Of a stretch of 64,000 nt of DNA, positions 42,603-53,819 are shown in pieces. Both the position numbers and the translations under genes were made by a program. Source of the stretch: Cyathus striatus (lineage: Eukaryota > Basidiomycota > Agaricomycetes > Agaricales > Nidulariaceae); the NCBI GenBank assembly GCA_025738555.1, contig JAOVFP010000015.1, positions 1,054,001 to 1,118,000 of the forward strand, in the 5' to 3' direction. The first letter of the stretch is position 1. Every line of letters starts with the position of its first letter. A model generated the notes under the pieces. That model searched no databases, was not told the origin of the DNA, and saw only the letters and a list, made by a program, of their open reading frames with translations.

Positions 42603-42936
42603 TATTAGTAAGTAGAATCAATACTCAGTTCTCGCAGAGAATAGCGACGACTATATATTACCTATTAGTAAGTAGAATCAATACTACATAGGTAATGTTA
42701 GTAAGTAATACTACAGCTAATTCAATAGGGTTTGCTCACCTCAGTTCTCGCAGAGAATAGCGACGACTGAGGAGAGCAAGACCTCTTCTAAACTACTTAA
42801 ATACTGGATAAAAATGAAAATTGTAAAACAACTCATATCGAATCATTGGAATAATGTTGGCAGTGCTTGTCCGCCGGGGTATGCACGGCACATCAATAGC
42901 GCACGGATTGCATAAGCAACCTTACGTGCTCCAATA
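42603..42936 (-). repeat. 5' LTR of the copia element
   Basis: 334 bp, identical to the other LTR except at five positions. Four lie within 40 bases (about 42860-42900) and each replaces CG by CA or TG; the fifth is a G/C transversion. As the 5' LTR it should hold the promoter. A TATA-like stretch is not obvious on the element strand. Confidence 0.95.
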
Positions 42937-42941
42937 CTATT
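42937..42941. repeat. Target-site duplication of copia element, right
   Basis: CTATT, identical to 37603-37607, directly after the right LTR. Confidence 0.9.
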
Positions 42942-45184
42942 AGACAAATTAGAGTGTACTTACAGTAATTCAAGTACTGGAATTTTTCAGTCTTGACTAT
43001 TAATCCCTATTATTTCTTGTGAAGCATAGGCTGTCACTGGACTGTATATACAGCAATTTTCGATAGAGTCTGCCAGTTTAATAAGCCCACATGGAGCTCA
43101 CTCACCTGTTCAGCTTCCTAGTTCCACCTTTCTGTCATAGCTCAGAGGAATTTAAATGCATTATACTTTTATATTGGGTTATGTAAAGCTTCTAGTCATT
43201 AAATTCATTGCATCAGAGACAATTATACATGGTGAGCTTCAAAATTGGTACAAAGTTGGTACCAAGGGGGTGTGCCGATCGTAATTTCCCACGGGGGGTA
43301 GGGTAGGTAGGGTCTGGCTGGGGGCCGGAAAAAAAAAAAGGAACCCTCCGTACCAAGACTTGGAGAGGTCATAAATGAGGGTTCTCAATCAATTTCAAGC
43401 TATATATTATGATATTTTATATTTGTTTTCACTTCCTGTACTTATATCAGCACTTCTAAGGAGTTTAAGACACAGCTGACAAAGATTTGTGTGTTAATAG
43501 ATAATCATTATCTTATCTAATGATTATGTCATCAACTTATTTTCTATTGCGCAGCAGCACGCTTGTAATGCATGCCAGTTGCTGTTTGCAGTAATGAACA
43601 GAAACCCCTCACATTTGTTTGAATGAACTCAGATGTATGTTATACAATTGCTATAATGTAGCTGAGCTATCTAACCACAGATACAGTTACCCACTCCATT
43701 GCCACCAGGCATCGTTGACTCAGAGGTATATGCAGTCTGCCCTGAATGTGGAACACATAAAAACATGACAGCACAGTAACACTCACAGATACTTTGTATG
43801 TGCTTGAATAAGCTGCATACAGCGTGTCTGCTATGTCAGAGCTGCAGCATGAAGAGACTGTGCCATGCACATTACAGGTTCAGTGAAGCAAATCTACACA
43901 GGTAGACAAGCACATACCTGGAACTTGTGAGGACAAAGTGGTAATTGGGGAAGGACCTGTATTATGAAGTTCTGCCATAGACAATACTGTGGGCATCATC
44001 TATTCCACTTACTTGGAACCAATCTGCTTACTTCGGTACAAGAATGTTACCATAGTTACTCCAGCTGTAGTCTCTACTGAGCAGTTGACATCTGAGGGTA
44101 CTTCTGCTTCAGTGCCAACCACAGTTGTTGCCACAAAATTGGTTGAAGGTTGTTGAAAGCAAGTCTGCAAAGTGCTTCAAGTGAATTCTTGCTTATGTGG
44201 GAATGTTGTCAACAATTCGCTTCCAAACACCGTAAACTGCAGTCAAGGTGGATGCAAAACTGAATGGGTAATGCAATTTTAACAATTTTCAGCATTAGTA
44301 TTGTTACTAACTCACTTGTTAAACAGTTTCATCATGATTGAATTGATAGATTAATTTATCATAACTGGATCTGTGATATGTGTAAGGTAACTGATATGGG
44401 AGGGAGCCTGAGAGGGAGTAAGCGAAGACAAAAGTAAGAGACATTGAGTAGATGTTGGAGTCAGGCATAGTCTGTATGCATGCATCTAAAAATAGATGCA
44501 CCTTCTATATTTGGTAATTTGATCGGCTTAGTCATCCTGATAGGTAGGTAGGGTACCTCGACGACGTGGAAAAAAATAAATTGACCCCGGGTCTTTTTTA
44601 AAAATCCACGAGCACCCTTGGTTGGTACAGTACTTGCGATGCAACACACATCATGTGAATAATCAGCCAGATCATTCCTCAGTTCATGGATTCGCGATCT
44701 CAAATCACTTTCAGTTCAGTTCACAAACAAATTATGATCTGTCAGCAAAAGCAGACTGAACTGATTTCAGTTTGCAGTAGATCACTCTGTGCGACAACAC
44801 TACCAAGTACAGCCCTAGAGGAGAGCAGTGGTGGGCTTAAAAATTGATGAGATGATCTAATATGATTGAAAGTGCTGCCTACATGTAATCGTGATTCGTT
44901 CTTATACTGACAGCAAGTTTTTCATGCCCCACACCATTGTTGAGGCTATGAGGGCATTGTAACATGGTCTTGTATGTGGTACGATCCCTTGTAGAGAGCT
45001 TCTGATTGTAGATGAATCACGAATGTTGGAGTGAAACTAGTGAAGTCAAATGAAGTTATCCAAAAGCTGTTGAAAGGGATTAGTTGGGGATCAGAAATGA
45101 AAGGTATTTGTTTGCATGCAAAGCCACCAGTCAAAGGGAGCAACACAAAGCAAATAACCAACACTTGCCAAACACTGATATAGA
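42942..45184. other. Long A+T-rich stretch without a recognised gene
   Basis: No frame with family resemblance on either strand. The style (few CpG, many TG and CA) suggests old, deaminated repeat sequence. Bases 44945-45070 are homologous in inverse orientation to 7720-7845; one frame there reads FTSFTPTFVIHLQSEALYKG. A pair of weakly inverted lines (GTTGGTACCAAGG near 43255, CCCTTGGTTGGTAC near 44615) might bound an element but lacks a target duplication. Confidence 0.4.
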
Positions 45185-45415
45185 ACGCAAATTAGTGCAG
45201 TGTGGAACAGCCACCTGAAATTTGCACGTGCTAATTTGCACCACTAATTTGCTGCTAATTAGCTGGTTCCTCCAAGCCCCTAGAAAATGCCATGTCAAAT
45301 AGTGCTAATTAGCATATTCATGCCAGGACCAAAATTTAATAGTGTCCTACTACATTCCATTGAGAAGTCATTGAAGTTGGAAACTGAACCATGTATGTAT
45401 GTATCTAGCTGACCA

Positions 45416-46860
45416 ATGAAACATGATTCTAGTATCAATCTACTGAAACTACCCCATCAGTTAAAACCCAAAGCCGAGGCTGGCATTGAAAAAGAAAGTC
45501 TAATATTGCTGCAAGTCCTCTTGAAAAATGAATATGGAACAGAGTATGATCAAGGCAGGTGCACTGTGGAACAAGACAAAGCTGCCATGAAGCTGGTGAA
45601 CCCTAGACTATCTAGTGATGAGCAGGGGTAACCCCAGGGTATTTTGGTTTGTACCCTTACCCCTACCCTCCAAATACCCCTACCCTCACTGAGGGTAGGG
45701 GTATTTGTGAAGGGTCCAAGGGGTCCAGACCCTTACCTGTACCCCCAGGGTTTTAGGTGAGGGGTACATACTAAATGATCACTGATGTATAATTTATAAT
45801 TATCAATACAGAATGGTCTTTCCATTATTCACAGTATACTTCTAAAATTAATGTTGTAGTATGAATTATATCTCAGTTATTCAGAGAAGGAGAATGGATT
45901 TGAATTCATCTTGCCAGTTAAGCAAGAAGCAAGGTTCACAGATGGAATAGTTTTACAACATTGCATTAGTACTTGACAAGTACACTTGTTGATATATGCA
46001 TTATTTATGGGCCATGGCTTACATCTCATACTTATTGTAGTTACATGTATAAAGGAAACTATCACATTTAATGATGCCCTTGTTTTGTTGCTAAAACAGC
46101 ATCCAGTCATGTATAACAGGGGGCTTGTTTCTAAGCAAAAGGCATGAAAGATATATATTTTCCACAAAAATCTCAAGACTTAGGGTCACCAGTCACTAAT
46201 GTTGCTAATGTTAAGGGGTTTCACACACTAAATAGCCTCTGTTGCTAAGTACAGACCAATCATTTTGGTAAATCAGGGTTTCAAACATGTTGCAGTAGTG
46301 GAACATATTCATTTAGTATTTTCACTATTTACATCCATAATACCCCTGGACCCTTGCCAGGGGTAGGGGTATTTCTGATCCTGAAAAATCTAGACCCTTA
46401 CCCCTACTCCTCCTGTACCCTACCCTGAAACCCCAAGGTACACTGTACCCCTTGCTCATCACTAAGACTATCCAACCACACTCCAATGGAAGCTCTGGCA
46501 TGGCTGAGGGCCCAGTTCAATGCTTATGGTAATGGTGATGAGCCATTTAATCACTCTCAGAAATCTAACCAGTCTATTCATGGGTATTGGGATCAACTTT
46601 TGAATGATGAAAATGCAGATGTTCTATCAGTAAAATAGACTTAAGCATTAAGTACTCCATATTGTAAATATTACCTACACACCAGGCTCTTGCTATCAAG
46701 ATATTCTCTGTAATACTGGTGTCTATGGCTGACAAGTGAGCCATGTCTGCTATAACTTGGCTCAATGGTTCTAAATGTAAAAGCCAGACTGTTGGCACAG
46801 TCTTTAATCATCTAACTATATGTCAATTCAACCAGATATTGAAAGGTAGACATACCATTG
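45416..46860 (+). pseudogene. hAT transposase C-terminal remnant, interrupted
   Basis: The frame from 45416 runs to NPRLS at the insertion point. Removing the inner element and one copy of its duplication continues it as NHTPMEALAWLRAQFNAYGN. A 56-nt intron (46630-46685, GTAAAA...CCAG) then joins DVLS to ALAIKIFSVILVSMADK. A stop (TGA where related proteins have Arg, CGA) interrupts just before AMSAITWLNGSKCKSQTVG. This last stretch matches the dimerisation region of fungal hAT transposases (pattern LAIKxFSxxxxSMxDERTxSxxTWLNS). The N-terminal DNA-binding and catalytic core are absent. Confidence 0.65.
45613..46464. mobile_element. Non-autonomous hAT element (852 bp) nested in the outer one
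   Basis: The ends TAGTGATGAGCAGGGGTA and (reverse complement) TAGTGATGAGCAAGGGGTA are flanked by the perfect 8-bp duplication AGACTATC (45605-45612, 46465-46472). Subterminal stretches at both sides carry many copies of ACCCCTACC or its complement, typical of transposase-binding clusters. No transposase is inside; the longest frame (minus, 99 codons) is unrecognisable. The sequence is otherwise A+T-rich. Confidence 0.92.
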
Positions 46861-47576
46861 TTCTAACTTCTCTGTACCCCATGATATCACTGACATATAC
46901 CCTGTGTTTACCATAATTGGGCTAATCAACAGGTGAATAAACCACCACATGTTTGATGGCATGACATCCATTCTACAACTGAAAAAGCAAGAGAAAGGGG
47001 TATGGAAATATAGGAGAATGATAATAACATTTGATGAACTCCCAAACAGAGTATCACTTGAAGAAGATGAATCATTTTCTCTTTCTTCCCAGTTCAATAT
47101 CTCCCAGTTCCATGACATCCTAGATGTGGAAGGTATTGAAGATGGAGGTTCAAGTGCTGTGGGACCAATAACTAACTGTGATACCAGCAATTTGTCAGTT
47201 GAAGCTACTTCTCTCACAAACTAGACCATTCCAAGTGTGGAGGATTGGTTAAAGATTTGATCAATGGGGATAGATATAGTACAAGGTCTGCAGTTGCATC
47301 ATATGCTGTACGGAGGCCAATAGGAATCTGAATGTGCATGTACTGTCACGTGATGTTAATTTGCTAATTTGGATGCAAAACAGTAAAATAATATGCTATT
47401 TTGCATGCAAATTAGCAAAATTTCCCCGGAGGGCAAGCCCCCCATCCCCTTTGCAAATTTGCATTGTGAATCAGTGCAAAATAGACCCCTCTAGGCCCTA
47501 ACCTAATTCACATCTGCGAACCAGGCTGTAGGACCTAATCCACACTGCACTAACGCAAATAGAACGACCAGATCTT

Positions 47577-48011
47577 GTGCGCGCATTTTTGTTCACTTCT
47601 CCCAAATCGCCTCCCGCTCTTTTCTTCTTTTCCGGCGTGTTATGTATGGAGGCGAAAACGATGGATGTCGATGAGAGCCCTACTCGGGGCCTGCTCTGGT
47701 GCAAGAGTCATAATTTACTTCATCAACAACAATCTTGCAACAATCTCAGTGAAGTTCTCGATTGGTTCAGTGTTGACCTTAGCACCGTTATTGATGATGT
47801 GCCATGGGAAACTTCTTGGAGTGTTAGACATACGATGTCGTGTGTTCATGTACATAAGTATCAGTGGTTCCCCAATGTTCGTTATATTATTTCAGTCACT
47901 GTCGCCCGCATCCTCGAAATAACGTTACGTAGAGTCGTGCATGCGATCATCACCCTGTGCTTCGTGAGTCCCGAATATCACAGTCAAAGAAGGCTGCCAG
48001 AATCTTCATAG
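47577..48011 (+). CDS. Unrecognised frame next to the hAT element
   Basis: An open plus-strand frame of 144 codons (with an internal ATG at about 47646, MEAKTMDVDESPTRG) lies directly right of the hAT target duplication. A second frame of 115 codons overlaps it in another register, so the true frame is uncertain. No motif was recognised. Two cysteines and a hydrophobic stretch (YIISVTVARILEI) are the only features. It may be the start of the repeated region that follows, or a chance frame. Confidence 0.25.
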   Translation: MRAFLFTSPKSPPALFFFSGVLCMEAKTMDVDESPTRGLLWCKSHNLLHQQQSCNNLSEVLDWFSVDLSTVIDDVPWETSWSVRHTMSCVHVHKYQWFPNVRYIISVTVARILEITLRRVVHAIITLCFVSPEYHSQRRLPESS

Positions 48012-48149
48012 GATTGAAAACACATGATATACCTATATTTTGTCTTTCTAATGTAACAGTGGAAGGTGACTTGGTGGGATGCAGTGTGTTGCAACTTGCC
48101 AGATGGCGGCAGAGGTAGCAGATGTAAGTACCCGATTCGTGATGCAAAC

Positions 48150-51000
48150 AAGTCGTGCTGAGCAAGAGCTCGTAATCGGACCATTTGTGATATGGTGATT
48201 TGGAACTTGGTTACTTGGGTTCAAAATGTTTTTGGCATTCGAGTTGTTTCAATGTTTGCATGTAAATCTAATAACCAAACTAACCAAATCATTTGAACAT
48301 CGCTGTCACTTTCCACGTTTAACATCCAAAAACGCTGAAAGTGACGGTAATGAGCATTTCTTGCTCGCCGTTTCATTATCAAATTCATATGTGGTAATAC
48401 TCCCGCCTTGTGTAGATACTCTCCTAGAAAGTATAATGCCGGATAAAATATGTTATATACTACAGAGTGTAAGACATGTCACGAAAAGACAAAGAGTAGG
48501 GGTACTCAAGTGGTAATTGACAATGTATGCAAGATAGCTTTTCATTTGTTACAAGCTGAGTTAATACATATAACTCATTCGTTCTACAAATTACATGGCG
48601 TAATCTACTGTACTCTGCAACCACACCTGCGTTGGGAGACTCTTGGGATATTTGAGGAGACGGGGGCCGTGCTTAATTAGGTTGGATATTGAATGCAATA
48701 GAGTTTCGGTTCAACTTTAAGCTATTAGCATTAGGTCCGGATAGGTCTGGATCGATGTCCTGGTGATGACCTGGTGATGACTATCATTATTACTGTGCGC
48801 AATGGAAACAATATTCAAGCTACTGCTGCGATGTCGCCCAAGTTCTGTTAGTCCTTACAACAATATATAGTCGAGAACACAGGCAGGGTTTGGCAGTATT
48901 GTACATACTAAATAACTCTGTTAGTGACGCTCAGAGTCTATGACAGATTTCATTTGGACTTCACGCGTTGTTTGGGCGCTGTACTGGATACCATTAGTAA
49001 CTGTATTGGTCAAGTGTTCGTTGTAACTGTGTATTGCTTAGCCGGTTCCACTTAGAACCAGAATAAGGGTTAGTTGCTGTTCGTTCACGTAATTCTCGGA
49101 ATTAAATATACTTAATAATAGGTTGCGTACTAAGCATTATATATAACTTAGGGACTTTCGAATGAATGACATGTCTTTCTCCCTCCGCGTATTTTGTCAC
49201 GGGAACACATATATTTCGGTCTACATGAACGAACCAGCTACCGTTGCGGAGATGTTTAGGTTGATGCGTTATACGCAAAGTACGTATGCACGACATGGCA
49301 TGAAAGTATTCCACTTAACAATCTACTGACAGCAATTTCCACTTCAATTACGCTTTATGATCACCGTGAGTGATCCTCAGGCTTATTTTAAATTCTGTTG
49401 ATTGAATAATGTATGAAGTGTGCACCGTAGACGCAGAGGTATGTAGCGATACACGAATGTAAGCCTGTAAACTATATGATCTTACTCCAAATTAGGTCAA
49501 ATACATATGGGTTTGTTTCTTCCGGACTTCATATTTGAACTTTTCTACATCCGTGTGCCAACTCTCTAGGGAAAACGATGGAGTAGCTCTAAAATACTTT
49601 TTATAGCAGTGAGCCATACTGTCTTTAGCTTATTTACAGCTCTTAAGTGGATTTTATTCAGACTCGTTACATTGGAGATCTACTCGTTATGTGAGCTACA
49701 TTTCCAGCATTCATCCTTCAGTTGAACATCTAATGATCTCCTGTAGATTAACATGCTATTGTGGTAGGTCATACCCTATCCATGTACTCTTTTAACTGAT
49801 CATAAGGATTCCTCCACTTAGCTTTTATGTTAAGACCATCCCAAAACGTGTGTTATCCATTTTTTTTGCTAAGGAATGTAATATCTAATCCCTATTGCAT
49901 CTAGTTGTATGATATATTTATTATTATTTTTCCTCTGTCTTTTAAAACCGCTTCAGCTGTAAGTCACAGTATGCTTAAGTCCTTCAACATATTATTCACC
50001 TGAAATACAGGTAGCATTGCATACTATATAGTGATCTCAGCCGGAATATGTTGTCTTGTATACCTTTGTCAGGGTTAGTATTATTCTTTAATCCTTAGTG
50101 GAAAATCACATTTGCTCGCTCCTTTCATTCAGCAATTCTCTGTTACCGGCTCTCTGCGCTTTACAACAATAGCAAACAGTTCGTTCGAGCAATATCTTTC
50201 ATGTTTCTTCTAGAAATATCAGGAACCGTCGCCCTAGTGATATGTCGACTGAAGAATTCCCATGGTACGTTAGAATTGCACCATTGGACCTCGGTTATAT
50301 GACTCAGTAGTCGTGATTAGTGATCGTTAAAGACCTACATGGAGCTGCTCTGTGTTTGATAGTTAATGGTAACATTACTAGTATTCATGCGGAGTCAGTT
50401 TATTGGATCACCATAATTCTCTTCGAGACAATAATATTATCCCTCACCCTTTGGAAATTCACATTTGATATTAGGCTTACACCCGCACTGCATAGATCCT
50501 CCCTCGGCAGGCTCATTGTCAGGGATAATATACTGTACTACGGCGCGTAAGTCGTATTATACTATATTTTTCTCAGTACTCATGTGTATATTACATTTCC
50601 TGTAGGGCATTCGTGTTATATCTTTCAGTTGGGGTTACAGCATGGTTTTTCAGGACTGTAACTCATTATTTATCTTGGTTTAAGATACTTGCTCATTATC
50701 TGATACAGACGTCAAGTTCTATGATATCTTCGTGTTTTGTGCCAACGCTTTCAACGACGGTCGGATGTCGACTTATCTTACATCTATCGGAGGTACACGA
50801 GCACGATGTCCACGGTCGTCGCAATGTATGGAGTTCAGACATCCGAGTCACCCCATTTAGAAACGATTAAAGTTCAATATTATTATAGTAATCATACTAC
50901 ATAATCCCGAGTCAAATTTGCTTTCTTATATACCTTTGTCAATGTCAGCATTAATTTTTTTAATATCAAGTATGATTTCATCGTTATTCTTCAGCTTGTT
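48150..51000 (+). repeat. Large duplicated block, copy A
   Basis: Bases 48180-48480 match 53855-54160, and 48505-51000 match 56762-59170, in direct order. Shared lines include GGGGGCCGTGCTTAATTAGG, TTGCGGAGATGTTTAGG and the whole 3' part of the DUF6533-like gene. Identity looks roughly 85-90 percent, with small indels. A third copy begins at about 63910. Confidence 0.85.
49225..50870 (+). CDS. DUF6533-like seven-helix membrane protein gene, copy A (integrity uncertain)
   Basis: Exons by splice signals: 49225-49279, 49333-49365 and 49419-49438 give MNEPATVAEMFRLMRYTQ then TISTSITLYDHLCTVDAE, the family's N-terminal signature (YDHLxTxxxEVxYIW). Exon 4 from 49496 starts VKYIW. Later exons are 50133-50264 (ILCYRLSALYNNSKQFVRAI), 50333-50546 (NGNITSIHAESVYWITIILF; LIVRDNILYYGA) and 50606-50870 (AFVLYLSVGVTAWF; VGCRLILHLSEVHEHDVHG). 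In copy B a stop forces a 51-nt intron at the place equivalent to 50658-50708. Members of this basidiomycete family have seven hydrophobic helices; their function is unknown. In exon 4 the YIW line and LPDFIFELFYIRVPTL lie in different frames, so either a small unseen intron or a shared frameshift exists. Exons between 49600 and 50130 are only partly resolved. Confidence 0.55.
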
Positions 51001-51520
51001 CGAGTGCGCTTTGAAGATAATTCGATAACATCGGAGGACTGGTCGAGATAGTTAAAGAATTACATGAATCAGAGAAACGAATCTTGTTTACGCAAGCTCG
51101 AGTAGGATTTCGATGATGCTAACTCCAAGTATGCTTCTTTGATCTCGTATCTTCCCTACTGTTACATTTACAGACTCCAGCGATTGCGTAGTCGATGTAC
51201 ACGTCTCGTAAAGATCAGAAAAAAGCTCGAAGACAGTTAGCTGCAAAGGAGAGTTGAGTGAGTTTGGATATAGTCGAGAGACCATCATTCCTACTACAGG
51301 ATAGTTAGTAACAATCGAAAAGTAGTGGGGGCTACAAAACCAGCGCCAACGCCGAATTCAGCGTCGGAACGGCGTCTGCCCATCCAAACATTGAGGAGGG
51401 ACTGAGAACCACCGTGAGCCAAAACGAACTCACACAAAACCACTATCATGAATTCAATCAGTACACGCCTACTTCAAAAAAGGAATTACTTACCTCCCTG
51501 TAAGGCACCTAGTAGGTGAG
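51001..51520. other. Spacer between duplicated block A and the Snf1 pseudogene
   Basis: No gene recognised. The left 300 bases partly follow the homologous order at 59.2 kb, but similarity fades. Confidence 0.35.
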
Positions 51521-51524
51521 GCCT

Positions 51525-52870
51525 ACTCCCCCCCGCCAGCCACCAGCAAGCTCCAATATCAGCTGACACTCAATATCCATAAACACAAACTGCAACACGA
51601 CCTCATTCTTCCCCGTACCCCCACTATCAGTCATAGGCCCATAACGCTCCCAGCTCTAACACTCCCCACCCCTGTGGTGCTCACACTCGCCCCTCTTCTC
51701 CATCCAGCATAACCACCACTCCCATACATAGTACTACTCGAAGCCCCCGCAGACTCATCTTCCAAATCCGAACAAGCCGTATCGAACCTCCGAAACACCT
51801 GGTTCCGTGGATGTCTCGTAAGTGCGCCCACGAGGTAATCGATAGAATTTACCATATAAAGCTGCAGGTTCATCAACACGACCACATCTCGCAACCCCGA
51901 GTGCGTCTACAAAAAGTAAATCTCCACAGCTCTCTCCATATCCACCCCACCCAGATCCCTATTCCGCTCGATCCTGTCATGCAGGGAAGATGGGGAAATA
52001 TGGCGTACACCCCCGAGTCCGCCTTAAGAGTCCTATAAAGCTCAAGCATAATCTTCATAGGCAGACTCTGGTTCCTAATACCAAATTACCACTTAATCTT
52101 ATGATGGCTCTTCTCCATCCCAAGCCCCGCCTTCCTCACACTAATGAAACTCACGAAATGGTGCTACTCCTTCCGATTTGCGTCTTTGGAAGGTAATGAT
52201 GAATTTAGGATAGCAAATTTCGTGTTTTCGGTGAGCAGAAGCAAGGTGTAGAGGCTGTCGAGTGTTAGGGAGAGGGGGAGGAGGAGAGGGAGGAGGGGGG
52301 ATGCACTGAATTCTGCTTCGAAGGGGTTTTGGACTTCGCCTGCTGAAGGGGAGAGGGCGAAGGGGAGGGTGCTGCGTAACTTGAGGTATCAGTGGGGGGG
52401 AGGAGGGCGACGTACGTCCATAGCAGCCAACTCGGCATCTCGTTCCTGGTCCACAAAGATCGACGCTGCCCCAGCATTAATAAGTATAAGCGAAGAAACG
52501 CAACGAGAGCGATACACAATCCTTCCCCGACCTCCGGCTGTCCCTCGATTGCGTGTACGACTTCCCATCATCGATCATCGTGCATCAACGCCTCCTACAC
52601 CTTGTCCGTCTCCACTTCATCCCCTCCAGCTTACTCGCAAGCTCATCAACCACATCCTTTTCGGTAGGATGGGGGGCAGGTCCACTACATGTTTAGTGTG
52701 CCGAAGAGAGCACCAGAGGAAAAGGCCAGAGGGAAATATACTTAGAGAGGTAGGTGGGTGATGAAGCATGAGTGCTGTGTTATATCGGGGATTGTGACGC
52801 GCTTTATGGGGTCCACGATGAGTATGCCTTGGATGAGGAACTTGGCGTCAGGAAGAAGTAGGATGTGATG
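51525..52870 (-). pseudogene. Snf1/AMPK-alpha 3' half, broken copy at 52 kb
   Basis: In minus-strand order: DAKFLIQGILIVDPIKRVTI then PDITQH, the end of the kinase domain; a shortened linker; VDQERDAELAAMD followed by a GTACGT donor; PFEAEFSASP; KFAILNSSLPSKDANRKE then a stop; HHKIKW, stop, FGIRNQSLPMKIMLELYRTL; VVVLMNLQLYMVNSIDYLV; and the tail VVLQFVFMDIECQLILELA near 51540-51600. Known role of the parent: catalytic subunit of the AMP-activated/Snf1 kinase, which senses energy and glucose and binds beta and gamma subunits through this C-terminal part. At least three stops and several frame changes exclude a product. Introns are preserved. Confidence 0.8.
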
Positions 52871-52955
52871 TGGAAGCTTCCTTCTGCCCTACGCATTAAC
52901 ACGCTAGAAAGCAAGAGAGAGGGATGACGCACAGCTGATTTGCGGAGTGGCATTA

Positions 52956-53205
52956 GGGGAAATCAAACTTGCCCTCTTGGCAAAACGAAACGATTGGCGG
53001 TCGAAACAAAACACCTTCCCACGGTAACAAAAGAAAGGACACAACGTCGTTTCGAGGCGATTTCGTTACGAGCGTACGTAGTCGATGTTGTGTCGGAAGT
53101 TGGAACTTGAAGTTGAAGTGCTTGGCTCACTCAAACAACCTTTCAAGCTTGTACTTCTCGGCTTCACCTAGCGATCGGTTTCTGGATTTCTATGATTGTT
53201 CATTA
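52956..53205. mobile_element. Truncated copy of the 645-bp TA-flanked element
   Basis: TA then GGGGAAATCAAACTTGCC and CTCTTGGCAAAACG match the left end at 30779. The partner right end is absent; the match fades after about 60 bases and the next element starts at 53206. It is probably cut off by deletion or by the later insertion. Confidence 0.6.
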
Positions 53206-53808
53206 GGGGGGGTCAGAGTAGGTGGATTCGAGGTGGATTCGGACTTGGATTCGAGTTGGATTCGGAGTGTGATTCAGTGATCAGAATCAGCCTCGAATCG
53301 CGTTTCACTCTGACCGCCCCGGCTGCGGTTTCGATTCCAGCTGGATTCAACCTCCTAGTTTCTGCCGACCTCATATGATTTTATATCTGCCTTTTAGTTG
53401 ATAATTAACATAAACATATATTATAATGCATTTATGAATAATTAAGTGTAGCTTACGCTTATTGGATCTACAGTATTCCTGGCTCCATTGACCAGTTGTT
53501 GTCTCTCACATACACTTTACATGGCCTTTATATACTATGATCTGTCCTACTAGTTGACAGAAGTTACGAGCTAGAGAGCTCACATATACATATATGATAC
53601 ATCAAGCTATACCAAATGAATTTAAAGGAGAAGTATACAGGAAGATGTCGAGCACGTACAGCCAAGTGAGATTGAGTGCAGAGCTGAATCCGGATTCGAG
53701 AGTGCGAAGCAACTAAAAAGTTGCTTCGCCCATAAAGTTGGATCCGTGATTCTCCCACGATTCTGACTGTCCAGAATCCACTTCGAATCCACCTACTCTG
53801 ACCCCCCC
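53206..53808. mobile_element. TA-flanked MITE (603 bp) with 35-bp inverted repeats
   Basis: The left end GGGGGGGTCAGAGTAGGTGG, continuing ATTCGA, is repeated inverted at the right end; 34 of 35 positions match. TA flanks both sides (53204-53205, 53809-53810). The left subterminal part has repeated GGATTCG lines. No coding capacity. Such long, nearly identical ends suggest recent activity of a Tc1/mariner-like family. Confidence 0.85.
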
Positions 53809-53819
53809 TATTAGAATAG

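Larger units (their letters stand above)
37608..42936 (-). mobile_element. Complete Ty1/copia LTR retrotransposon (5329 bp)
   Basis: Two 334-bp LTRs flank one long Gag-Pol frame, with PBS and PPT in place and a perfect CTATT target duplication outside. LTR ends are TATT...AATA rather than the common TG...CA. Protease, integrase, reverse transcriptase and RNase H follow in copia order (integrase before RT). The LTRs differ at 5 of 334 positions, so insertion is fairly recent, though not brand new. The element is transcribed on the minus strand: its 5' LTR is the right one. All parts needed for movement look present, apart from possible point damage noted for integrase. Confidence 0.96.
45193..47552. 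mobile_element. Decayed hAT transposon (outer element)
   Basis: Terminal inverted repeats TAGTGCAGTGTGGA (14 bp, perfect; 45193-45206 and 47539-47552) are flanked by the 8-bp duplication ACGCAAAT (45185-45192, 47553-47560). The YAGTG start and 8-bp duplication are diagnostic of the hAT superfamily. Inside lies a damaged transposase C-terminal region on the plus strand, which is itself interrupted by a smaller hAT element (45613-46464). Without that insert the element measures about 1.5 kb, shorter than an autonomous hAT, so it is probably an internally deleted relic. Confidence 0.88.

Noticed and set aside
43231..44660. Possible inverted-repeat element bounded by GTTGGTACCAAGG and its rough complement
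   Set aside because: The ends match only partly and no target duplication could be found, unlike the clear elements nearby.
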